Shown here in pieces: positions 8,302 to 15,718 of a DNA stretch of 64,000 nucleotides (position 1 is its first letter; the number at the start of each line of letters is the position of its first letter). Origin of the DNA: an uncultured Bacteroidia bacterium (GTDB lineage Bacteria > Bacteroidota > Bacteroidia > Bacteroidales > F082); contig CACXQV010000007.1 in assembly GCA_902769875.1 (NCBI GenBank), positions 1 through 64,000 on the forward strand. The letters are read 5' to 3'. Both the position numbers and the translations under genes were made by a program. The notes beneath the pieces are model-generated. The model saw nothing but the letters and a program-made list of their open reading frames with translations, did no database searches and was not told the origin of the DNA.

Positions 8302-10638
8302 ATGTCAAGTTACATCAAATTCCTATCAAGAAACAAACTCTATACAATCATTGAAGCCGTGGGCTTGGCCGTGAGCCTCGCCTTCGTCATCATCATCGGC
8401 AGTTATGCGTGGCAGCAGTACAGCATCACGCGCGAAAGCCCCGACCGAAAGAACATCTACACCTTCGGAATGACCGACTATACGGGCCTCACTTACGCCT
8501 TCACCGACGAACTCATCGAACGCGTGCCCGAGGTGGAGATGGCCTCGCGCTATTGCGAAGGCATTAGCACGATGGTCGTGATGGACGATCAGTTCGTATC
8601 GGTGAAAGTGGTCGCCGTGGACAAAAACTTCTTCAAGATGTTCCCTTACCTCGAATTTGTCGATGGCAGTTCCGAAGGCATCGAGTCAACCTCGAATGTC
8701 ATTGTCGGCGAAACCCTTGCGCGGACCTACGACCTGAAAGTGGGCCAGACGATTCGTGAGAACAACCAAGATTATGTCATCACGGGCATCCTCAAGGACA
8801 ATCGCAACACCGTTTTCAAATATACCGACCTGATTGTCAACGACCGACATCCCGCCAATTGGGCAGCCTACGAAATGCCTTACGACCGTTACGGCTCGAC
8901 CATCACCTTCGCGAAATACCGCCAAGGCATCGACCCGCAGGTGATTTACGACAAGGCGGAGCAGGTTTGCAAGGCCATCTATCCCGAATTTTACGGCAAG
9001 GCTTTCTTCGAAAAATTGGTCGTGAAGCGCTTCGACCAGTTGTTTTTCCGCGATGCCAACGACTCCAAGAACCAGTTCAATCGCGGCGACCTCGGCACCT
9101 TGAAACTCTTGGCGATTGTCGGGTTGTTGCTGCTGCTTTCTGCGGTGTTCAACTATATCAATCTTTCGTTTGCCCTCACGGGAAAACGCGCCAAGGAGAT
9201 GGCCACGCGCCGACTGCTCGGAGCGCAAAAAGGTGAAATCGTTTGGAAATATATTTCTGAATCACTGATATTTACGGCAGTTTGCTTCGGACTTGGGCTG
9301 TTGTTGGCACATTTGTTTGCTCCCTCGGTCAATGCCTTGCTCAATGACCCTGATGTGCCGATACAGGTGCAAATGAAACCAATGTATCTCTTGTCTTATC
9401 TCGCTGTCATTGTGGTGGTTGGCGTGCTCAATGGCATCATTCCAGCCGTGTTTGCCAGTCGTGTGCAGCCGATGGATGTGGTGAAAGGCACCTTCCGCCG
9501 CAATACGAAAATGGTGTTCAATAAGGTATTCATCATCATCCAAAGCACTTTGGCGGTATTCCTTATCGCTATGGCCATCGTGATGGAGACCCAATACCGA
9601 ACTTCACTCAATCGCCCGATGCACTGCAACACCAAGAACCTGTTTTACTTGGATGCGGGTGCGCACGGTGCCAGTCGTGAGGCATTGAATGAGGCTCTGG
9701 AACAACTGCCTTGTGTGAAAAAGATAGGCCATTGTAAAGGTGTGCCGGGTTATCCTGTCGGCGGACAATACAGCCTCACCCGCGACGGTGCGGAGATTGC
9801 CTATCGTATGTTCCGTGTGGATACAACCGCATTCCAAATGCTTGGTTTTGAGAAGATAAGCGATTATGGTGCACCCGTGTTCAATTCGGCTTGGTTTGGC
9901 GAGGCCGCCTTTGCCGCCACGGGCTTCGACGACGATTTCCACGACATCAGCCAGACCTTGGCACAACGTACCACTGGCTGCGAGCAGGTAGCCGGCGTGA
10001 TTCGCGACTTCCCCGTCAACAGGACAAATGTGGGCGAGGAAGACTACCTCGTCGTGAGTGTGCAGAAAATGGAGGACATCGAATGGGGTGGCCAGCGTGC
10101 GGCGTTCCTCATCGAGACGGTCGGCGACCAAAAAGAGGCTCGGAAGGCCATCCGCGAAACGACAGAGGCTTGGGGCAAGGGCTTCCCGTTTATGGTTTAT
10201 GCCGACGACTACATCGACAACTTCTACCGCGATGCGCTCAAGCCCGCCAAGAACAATATGCGGCTTTTGGAAATCTTTATGCTGCTTGCCGTTCTGATTT
10301 CGTTGCTTGGCCTTATCGCTATGAGCACCTATTACGCGGGCGAGAACGCCAAGAGCATCGCCGTGCGCAAGGTGTTTGGCGGAACCGTTGAGAGCGAGAC
10401 GTGGCACACCGTGAAGGAATATATGGTTTTGGTGGCGGTGGCTTGCGTCATCGCCGTCCCGTTAGCGGTGTGGGCGGCACAGCGTTACCTCGAAGGCTTC
10501 ATCGTCAAACTCGAAAACTACGCCTGGATTTTCGTCGTCGCCGTGGCCATTTCCCTCGTGATGGCCTTCCTTTCGGTGCTTTGGCAGACCTTGAAGGCGG
10601 CCAAGACCAATCCGGTGGATGTGTTGCAGAAGGAGTGA
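8302..10638 (+). CDS. FtsX-like ABC transporter permease
   Basis: A 778-residue paralogue of the permease at 2903 with the same architecture: N-terminal helix (about residues 17-37), MacB-type periplasmic domain, three middle helices, a second helix and periplasmic domain from about residue 400, and three terminal helices ending T-N-P-V-D-V-L-Q-K-E. The coupling motifs K-E-M-A-T-R-R-L-L-G-A and K-S-I-A-V-R-K-V-F-G-G are visible. It probably belonged to one efflux operon with the genes at 1440-6171, now interrupted by the opposing ATPase cassette. The A/T-rich CAACAATT leader before its ATG is repeat-like. Confidence 0.87.
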   Translation: MSSYIKFLSRNKLYTIIEAVGLAVSLAFVIIIGSYAWQQYSITRESPDRKNIYTFGMTDYTGLTYAFTDELIERVPEVEMASRYCEGISTMVVMDDQFVSVKVVAVDKNFFKMFPYLEFVDGSSEGIESTSNVIVGETLARTYDLKVGQTIRENNQDYVITGILKDNRNTVFKYTDLIVNDRHPANWAAYEMPYDRYGSTITFAKYRQGIDPQVIYDKAEQVCKAIYPEFYGKAFFEKLVVKRFDQLFFRDANDSKNQFNRGDLGTLKLLAIVGLLLLLSAVFNYINLSFALTGKRAKEMATRRLLGAQKGEIVWKYISESLIFTAVCFGLGLLLAHLFAPSVNALLNDPDVPIQVQMKPMYLLSYLAVIVVVGVLNGIIPAVFASRVQPMDVVKGTFRRNTKMVFNKVFIIIQSTLAVFLIAMAIVMETQYRTSLNRPMHCNTKNLFYLDAGAHGASREALNEALEQLPCVKKIGHCKGVPGYPVGGQYSLTRDGAEIAYRMFRVDTTAFQMLGFEKISDYGAPVFNSAWFGEAAFAATGFDDDFHDISQTLAQRTTGCEQVAGVIRDFPVNRTNVGEEDYLVVSVQKMEDIEWGGQRAAFLIETVGDQKEARKAIRETTEAWGKGFPFMVYADDYIDNFYRDALKPAKNNMRLLEIFMLLAVLISLLGLIAMSTYYAGENAKSIAVRKVFGGTVESETWHTVKEYMVLVAVACVIAVPLAVWAAQRYLEGFIVKLENYAWIFVVAVAISLVMAFLSVLWQTLKAAKTNPVDVLQKE

Positions 10639-10693
10639 TCTTGAAAATTATGTTTTTTCGGTAATTTTTTTTCGGTAATTTGAGAAAAAGCAC

Positions 10694-10701
10694 TATCTTT
10701 G
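10694..10701 (+). promoter_or_regulatory. Putative -7 box (TATCTTTG) for the damaged ATPase gene
   Basis: TATCTTTG lies 19 bases before the ATG at 10721. Just upstream is a direct repeat, TTTTTTCGGTAATTT in two copies at about 10652-10681. No clear -33 element was seen. Confidence 0.5.
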
Positions 10702-10720
10702 TCCCCAAAATCAAGGCATT

Positions 10721-11741
10721 ATGGTTAAGAACATCAATCCGTTCGTAGTTTCAGGAAAGATTGCTCCCGAATACTTTTGCGACCGTGTGAAGGAAGCGGC
10801 TGATTTGGAGAAATCGATTCATAATCAGATGAATGTGGTGCTGACCTCGCCGCGCAGAATGGGGAAGACCTCGCTCGTTGATTTCGTCTTCGACAAGCCG
10901 GAAATCAAGGATGAGTATGTCACCGTTTCGGTCGATATACTTCACACTACGACTTTTCGCGAGTTCATCCTTGCCTTCGGGACGGCGGTTTTCGACAATG
11001 TGGCCACTCGAAGTGTGAAGTTGCGCAAGCAGTTTGTCACTTTCTTGAAGTCGCTCAGCGCAAGTTTTGGCTACGACACCATCCAAAATATGCCCACTTT
11101 CGATGTCAAGTTGGGCGATGTCCAGAACCCCGAATACACTTTGGCGGAGATTTTCGGCTATCTTGAAAAAGTCGATAAGCGGTGCATTGTCGTTATTGAT
11201 GAGTTTCAACAGATTACGAGGTATCCCGAGAAGAATGTCGAGGCTTTGCTAAGGACGCATATCCAGAAACTTTCGAACACCAATTTCGTGTTTTCGGGCA
11301 GTCAGCGGCGGCTTATGGAGGAGATGTTTTTCTCGTCGAAGAGGCCGTTTTTCCAAAGCGCGAAATCGCTCCGTTTGGAACCTATCGCATACGATGTCTA
11401 TCTGGATTTCGCGACTCGCAATTTTCGGGAGGCGGGGAAAGGCCTTGCATCCGAGGCTTTTGCGCATGTTTACGAGGTCTTTATGGGTGTCACGGTTGCG
11501 CGAACAATTGGCCTATATCACCGAAGCGCAAAAGGAACTGCTTTACGCCATCCATGCCGAAAAACAGGTGCAAGGCATCACTTCCACGGCATTCAACAAG
11601 AAATACCGTTTGCGTTCGCCAAGTTCAAGCCAATCGGCTGCCCTCAAACTGCTTGAATACGACTTAATTACAAGAAAAGAAAAAACCTATTCCATTTCCG
11701 ACCCGTTGATGAAACTTTGGTTGGATAGGAGAAAAGTATAA
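10721..11741 (+). pseudogene. AAA (ATPase_2-type) ATP-binding protein, frameshifted and internally shortened
   Basis: The first frame (10721-11656) gives Walker A S-P-R-R-M-G-K-T, Walker B C-I-V-V-I-D-E-F and sensor F-S-G-S-Q-R-R-L. It is then lost after V-Y-E-V-F-M-G-V-T, near 11490. The family's C-terminal helical part (R-E-Q-L-A-Y-I-T-E-A-Q-K-E-L-L ... L-M-K-L-W-L-D-R-R) continues in another frame to the TAA at 11741. From memory, intact relatives have about 40-50 more residues at the junction, including a T-W-Y-V-Q motif, so this looks like an internal deletion plus frameshift rather than a single-base error. It has its own promoter and sits between the third permease and the regulator pair, another insertion into the efflux locus. 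Confidence 0.72.
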
Positions 11742-11744
11742 GCT

Positions 11745-13076
11745 ATGCCCAAACTCAAATCAAAAATCTTAGTCGTCGATGACAACGCTGGCATCCGCTC
11801 GGCGTTGGGAATCTTGCTGCCGATGCACTTCGCCGAGGTGGAACTCATCGCCTCGCCCAAGGTGCTGATGGAAGCCATGCGAACCTTCAAGCCCGACGCG
11901 GTGTTGCTCGACATGAACTTCGAGGCTGACATCAACACGGGCAACGAGGGCCTCTTTTGGCTTTCCGAACTGAAGCACGCCTTCCCTGATGTGCAGGTGG
12001 TGCTGTTCACGGCCTACGCCGACATCGCCCTCGCCGTGGAAGGCATGAAACGCGGTGCCTTCGACTTCGTGGTGAAGCCGTGGGACAATGCCAAGCTTTT
12101 GGACCTTTTGGAGAAAGCCTGCGACAAGCATAAGCATAAACCACCTATGGAGCAATCTGATTCAACGATGATGCTGTGGGGCAAAAGTGAGGCGATGAAG
12201 GAGCTCCGAAAGATGGTGGACAGGATTGCGCCAACCGAAGCCAATGTGTTGATTACTGGTGAAAACGGAACGGGTAAGGATGTGTTGGCCAACGAGATTC
12301 ATCGGCTGTCGAACCGGTCGGGAAGGGCGATGGTGGGGGTCGATATAGGTGCCATCACCGAAACGCTTTTTGAAAGCGAGCTGTTTGGCCATGTGAAAGG
12401 GGCGTTCACCGATGCATACGCCGATCACATCGGGAAGTTTGAGCAGGCCAACGGCACCACGCTTTTTCTCGATGAAATCGGCAACATACCCTTGCCGCAA
12501 CAAGCCAAACTTCTGAGGGTGTTGCAAAACCGAAGCATCACCAAGGTCGGCGACACCCACCCGGTGCCCATCGACATTCGCCTGATTTGCGCCACCAATA
12601 TGGACCTGCCTGAAATGGTCAAGGATGGGCGTTTCCGTGAGGATTTGTATTACCGCATCAACACGGTGCCGCTGCATTTGCCGCCATTGAGGGAACGCAC
12701 GGATGAAATCAAGACGCTCTCCATGCTTTTCGTGAAGCGTTATGCCGAAAAGTACCATCGTCTCACCAAAGGCATCTCCGATGAGGCTTTGCGCCTGTTG
12801 CAACGTAGCCGTTGGAGTGGCAACGTCCGTGAGTTGCAAGGCTGCATCGAGAAAGCGGTCATCTTGTCGGAAAGCGAGTTGATTCAGCCCACCGACCTTC
12901 AAATTCGAGCTTCTGAGCTGATTGTCACCCAACCTGTAGAGACCTTGGTGGACATTGAGGAACAAACCATCCGCAACGCGATAAAACGCTATGGCGGCAA
13001 TCTTTCATTGGTGGCCAAGTCGTTGGGAATCAGCCGACCGACGCTTTATGGCCGCTTAAAAAAATACGGGATATGA
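11745..13076 (+). CDS. Sigma-54-dependent response regulator (NtrC family)
   Basis: A 443-residue activator with an N-terminal receiver domain (acidic D12-D13, phospho-acceptor D56, T in F-T-A-Y, K in V-K-P-W), an AAA+ domain with Walker A G-E-N-G-T-G-K-D and Walker B T-L-F-L-D-E-I-G, and a C-terminal Fis-type helix-turn-helix (L-V-A-K-S-L-G-I-S-R-P-T-L-Y-G-R-L). The sigma-54 contact loop reads G-A-F-T-D-A rather than the classical G-A-F-T-G-A. It starts three bases after the stop of the damaged ATPase gene and overlaps the kinase start by four bases (ATGA at 13073). The pair probably senses envelope stress or a drug and controls the efflux genes upstream; that is inferred from position. Confidence 0.92.
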   Translation: MPKLKSKILVVDDNAGIRSALGILLPMHFAEVELIASPKVLMEAMRTFKPDAVLLDMNFEADINTGNEGLFWLSELKHAFPDVQVVLFTAYADIALAVEGMKRGAFDFVVKPWDNAKLLDLLEKACDKHKHKPPMEQSDSTMMLWGKSEAMKELRKMVDRIAPTEANVLITGENGTGKDVLANEIHRLSNRSGRAMVGVDIGAITETLFESELFGHVKGAFTDAYADHIGKFEQANGTTLFLDEIGNIPLPQQAKLLRVLQNRSITKVGDTHPVPIDIRLICATNMDLPEMVKDGRFREDLYYRINTVPLHLPPLRERTDEIKTLSMLFVKRYAEKYHRLTKGISDEALRLLQRSRWSGNVRELQGCIEKAVILSESELIQPTDLQIRASELIVTQPVETLVDIEEQTIRNAIKRYGGNLSLVAKSLGISRPTLYGRLKKYGI

Positions 13077-13930
13077 GCGTGTGGTGGTGGATTTTGGTGG
13101 TGTTGGCGGCGATGGCTTTTTCCGCCGTGCTGACGGCCTTCATCGTCAGGCGGCGCGACACCCGCAAGGTCTCCTTTATGATGGATGCCTTGGAGGACGA
13201 CGAGCTGAATTTCAGCTTTCAGGAAAAGTCGTCGCTGAACCGCAACCTCAACCGCATCCGGGGCATCTTCGAGCGGCGCAATGCCGTCAATGAAGAGGCT
13301 TCGTGGAGCAAGCTGTTTCGCGTGATGACGCACGAAATCATGAACACCGTGGCGCCTATCGCCTCGTTGAGCGACGCCCTCTCAAAAGAGGAAAACCTCG
13401 ATGTGAAGGCAGGCTTGGAAACCATTGCGGCCTCGTCGAAAGACTTGATTCGTTTCGTGGAATCGTACCGCAATTTCACCCAAATGTCGCAGCCCGTCCG
13501 CAAGGCGGTGATGGTGGACGAAATGATGGAAAGGGTGCTGCTCCTCAACAAGGCCAGAATCGCCGAGCAAGGTGTCAGCCTGACCTATACCGCCAATTCG
13601 CCCGACTTGCTGATTTATGCCGACGAAGGCCAAATTGTACAGATTGTCAACAACTTGATTAAGAATGCAATACAAGCCGGAGCCAACGCCATCCGCATTT
13701 CTGCCAACCTCAACAAGGAAGACCAGACGGTCATCTATGTGACCAACAATGGCCAAGCCATCCCTTTGGCGAAACAAGAGGAAATCTTTGTGCCTTTCTA
13801 TACCACCAAACCCAACGGCACCGGCATCGGCCTGAGCCTTTCGAAGCAAATCATGGTGAGGCACAACGGCACCTTGCTCCTCGAACAAAGCGATAGCAAA
13901 ATGACAGTTTTTGCTTTGGTTTTTCGGTGA
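13073..13930 (+). CDS. Sensor histidine kinase, partner of the NtrC-type regulator
   Basis: A 285-residue kinase with one N-terminal membrane helix (about residues 4-25) and almost no extracytoplasmic part. The H-box is F-R-V-M-T-H-E-I-M-N (His87), the N-box N-N-L-I-K-N-A-I-Q-A, the F-box F-V-P-F-Y-T-T-K and the G2-box G-T-G-I-G-L-S. It is short compared with NtrY-like kinases, which usually carry a periplasmic or HAMP region, so it may sense within the membrane or through a partner. The ATGA overlap with the regulator gene implies translational coupling. Confidence 0.9.
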   Translation: MSVWWWILVVLAAMAFSAVLTAFIVRRRDTRKVSFMMDALEDDELNFSFQEKSSLNRNLNRIRGIFERRNAVNEEASWSKLFRVMTHEIMNTVAPIASLSDALSKEENLDVKAGLETIAASSKDLIRFVESYRNFTQMSQPVRKAVMVDEMMERVLLLNKARIAEQGVSLTYTANSPDLLIYADEGQIVQIVNNLIKNAIQAGANAIRISANLNKEDQTVIYVTNNGQAIPLAKQEEIFVPFYTTKPNGTGIGLSLSKQIMVRHNGTLLLEQSDSKMTVFALVFR

Positions 13931-13982
13931 TTATTTATTTTTTTTAAATAGTTGATAATCAATTAAAAACAATAATAATACA

Positions 13983-14040
13983 ATTCATATAACGGGCTAA
14001 AACCACTATTTTTTTGATACTTTTAGCCCGTTATACGAAT
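13983..14040. repeat. 58-bp hairpin, upstream bracket of ATPase-nuclease cassette 2
   Basis: A 20-bp stem with one mismatch: ATTCATATAACGGGCTAAAA (13983-14002) and TTTTAGCCCGTTATACGAAT (14021-14040). The 18-base loop contains a T7 run. The same structure with nearly the same loop recurs at 15510-15565. The right arm covers the region where the -33 element of the downstream promoter should lie. Confidence 0.88.
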
Positions 14041-14048
14041 GTTTTGCC

Positions 14049-14056
14049 TACTTTTG
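14049..14056 (+). promoter_or_regulatory. -7 box (TACTTTTG) of ATPase-nuclease cassette 2
   Basis: TACTTTTG fits TAnnTTTG and is 19 bases before the ATG at 14076. Its expected -33 region falls inside the right arm of the hairpin at 13983-14040, so a protein bound to the hairpin should block it. Confidence 0.6.
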
Positions 14057-14075
14057 TGCCATCAAAATCAGGGCT

Positions 14076-15506
14076 ATGGATACAATGATAGGCAGAACAA
14101 AGGAAATCGGTTTGGTTTCCAAATACATGAAATCGGGGAAGGCCGAGTTTGTTGCGCTATACGGTCGCCGAAGAGTGGGAAAGACCTTTTTGGTGACTTC
14201 TTACTTCAAGAACAAGTTCGACTTTGACGTGACTGGTATCATTGGAGGACGCAAGGAAGAGGAGTTGGAAGCGTTTCATGTTGCGCTGAAACGTTATGGT
14301 TATCAAGGCAAAAAGCCCAAGAAATGGATGGAGGTCTTTGAAGCCTTGCGGACTTTGCTTGAGGCGAGGATGAAGCAACGGAAAGGCAAGCGATGTGTGG
14401 TTTTTTTCGATGAGTTGCCCTGTTTCGACACGCCCAAGTCGGGGTTCGTTTATGCGCTCGATTATTTTTGGAACAGTTGGGCCTCGCGCCAAAGCAGTTT
14501 CTTTCTCGTTGTTTGCGGTTCGGCCACTTCGTGGATTGTGCGCAATATCATTGACAATCACGGCGGTTTGCATGGCCGGATTACACATGAATTGCATCTG
14601 AGGCCTTTCAGCTTGAAGGAAACTGAACTTTTCCTGAAGAAGCAAAAGTCAAAATGGAAAAGGATTTCTGTGCTGCAAGCCTACATAATTTTGGGCGGAA
14701 TACCTTATTATCTGAGCATGTTGGATGTCAGCCAGAGTTTGACCGAGAATATCGACCGGCTTTTTTTCTCCGAGGATGCCGAACTGAGGAAGGAATATGC
14801 GCGGCTGTATGAGTCGCTTTTTGTACATTCAGAGCGGTATATGGATGTGATTAAAGTGCTGTCAAACAGCAAGAAAGGACTTACTCGCAAGGAAATCGCC
14901 GAGAAACTGTCCATCGCCAACAATGGTCATTTGAGCAACCTGTTGGAGGACTTGATCAACTGCGACTTCATCCGCCGTTATGATGTGGCGGGCGTTAGGG
15001 TGAAGTCGAACGGATCGATTTACCAACTCTTGGACTTTTTCTCGTTCTTCTATCTCGATTTCGTGGAAGGCAGACGTCGGAAAGACCCTCATTATTGGTC
15101 GAAAATCCTGAACACGCCAACGCAAAACACATGGTATGGGCTGGCATACGAAAGGGTTTGCCTATCGCATATTCCTCAGATTTTGAAGGTTTTGCATTTG
15201 GATAGTGTGTTGACTGAGTGTTATTCATGGCGCAGCAAGGATTCCGAAGATGGAGCCCAGATTGACATCATCATCGACCGCGCCGACGATATGATCAATA
15301 TTTGCGAAGTGAAGTACTCGCGCGAAAAGTATTCGTTGACGAGATCGGAGTATGCCAAGATATTGAATCGTGTGGAAACTTTCAGCCTTGAAACCAATAC
15401 GCGCAAGGGTGTTCATGTTGCCTTGATTACTACTTTTGGAATTGTCGAAAATAAGTATTCTGATATTGCACAAAATGTTGTAAATCTTAATGATATGTTT
15501 GTTTGA
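14076..15506 (+). CDS. AAA ATPase with C-terminal DUF234 / PD-(D/E)XK-like nuclease domain
   Basis: This 476-residue protein is a diverged paralogue of the one at 6514. Walker A is G-R-R-R-V-G-K-T (30-37), Walker B C-V-V-F-F-D-E-L, the sensor C-G-S-A-T-S-W, with a winged-helix-like middle (L-T-R-K-E-I-A-E-K-L) and the nuclease-like signature D397-x13-E411-V-K413 in G-A-Q-I-D-I-I-I ... I-C-E-V-K-Y. It is bracketed by hairpins of the GGGCTAAAA / TTTTAGCCC type, different in sequence from the brackets of the 6514 gene but of the same design. The downstream hairpin starts four bases after the stop. Function is unknown; a mobile or defence role is inference. Confidence 0.88.
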   Translation: MDTMIGRTKEIGLVSKYMKSGKAEFVALYGRRRVGKTFLVTSYFKNKFDFDVTGIIGGRKEEELEAFHVALKRYGYQGKKPKKWMEVFEALRTLLEARMKQRKGKRCVVFFDELPCFDTPKSGFVYALDYFWNSWASRQSSFFLVVCGSATSWIVRNIIDNHGGLHGRITHELHLRPFSLKETELFLKKQKSKWKRISVLQAYIILGGIPYYLSMLDVSQSLTENIDRLFFSEDAELRKEYARLYESLFVHSERYMDVIKVLSNSKKGLTRKEIAEKLSIANNGHLSNLLEDLINCDFIRRYDVAGVRVKSNGSIYQLLDFFSFFYLDFVEGRRRKDPHYWSKILNTPTQNTWYGLAYERVCLSHIPQILKVLHLDSVLTECYSWRSKDSEDGAQIDIIIDRADDMINICEVKYSREKYSLTRSEYAKILNRVETFSLETNTRKGVHVALITTFGIVENKYSDIAQNVVNLNDMFV

Positions 15507-15509
15507 CTA

Positions 15510-15565
15510 TTCAGATAACGGGCTAAAACAACTGTTTTTTTGATACTTTTAGCCCGCTATCCGAA
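15510..15565. repeat. 56-bp hairpin, downstream bracket of ATPase-nuclease cassette 2
   Basis: The arms TTCAGATAACGGGCTAAAA (15510-15528) and TTTTAGCCCGCTATCCGAA (15547-15565) pair over 19 bp with two mismatches. The 18-base loop is nearly identical to, and in the same orientation as, the loop of the hairpin at 13983. The two copies are therefore direct repeats around the gene. Confidence 0.87.
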
Positions 15566-15659
15566 CTTTTCAAGCCTTTGGAACTATTGCGTTTCAGCCT
15601 TTTTTGCCTTGGTTTTTCGGTGCTATGGCATTTTTGGGGCGGCATGTTGTTTTCTTGTG

Positions 15660-15667
15660 TATTTTTG
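15660..15667 (+). promoter_or_regulatory. -7 box (TATTTTTG) of the M28 peptidase gene
   Basis: TATTTTTG lies 51 bases before the ATG at 15719, with TTTG at 15633-15636 as a possible -33 element. Confidence 0.5.
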
Positions 15668-15718
15668 CACCTAAATATAAATGCTATTTGATTTCAAAAA
15701 CACTTAAATAATTGTAAG

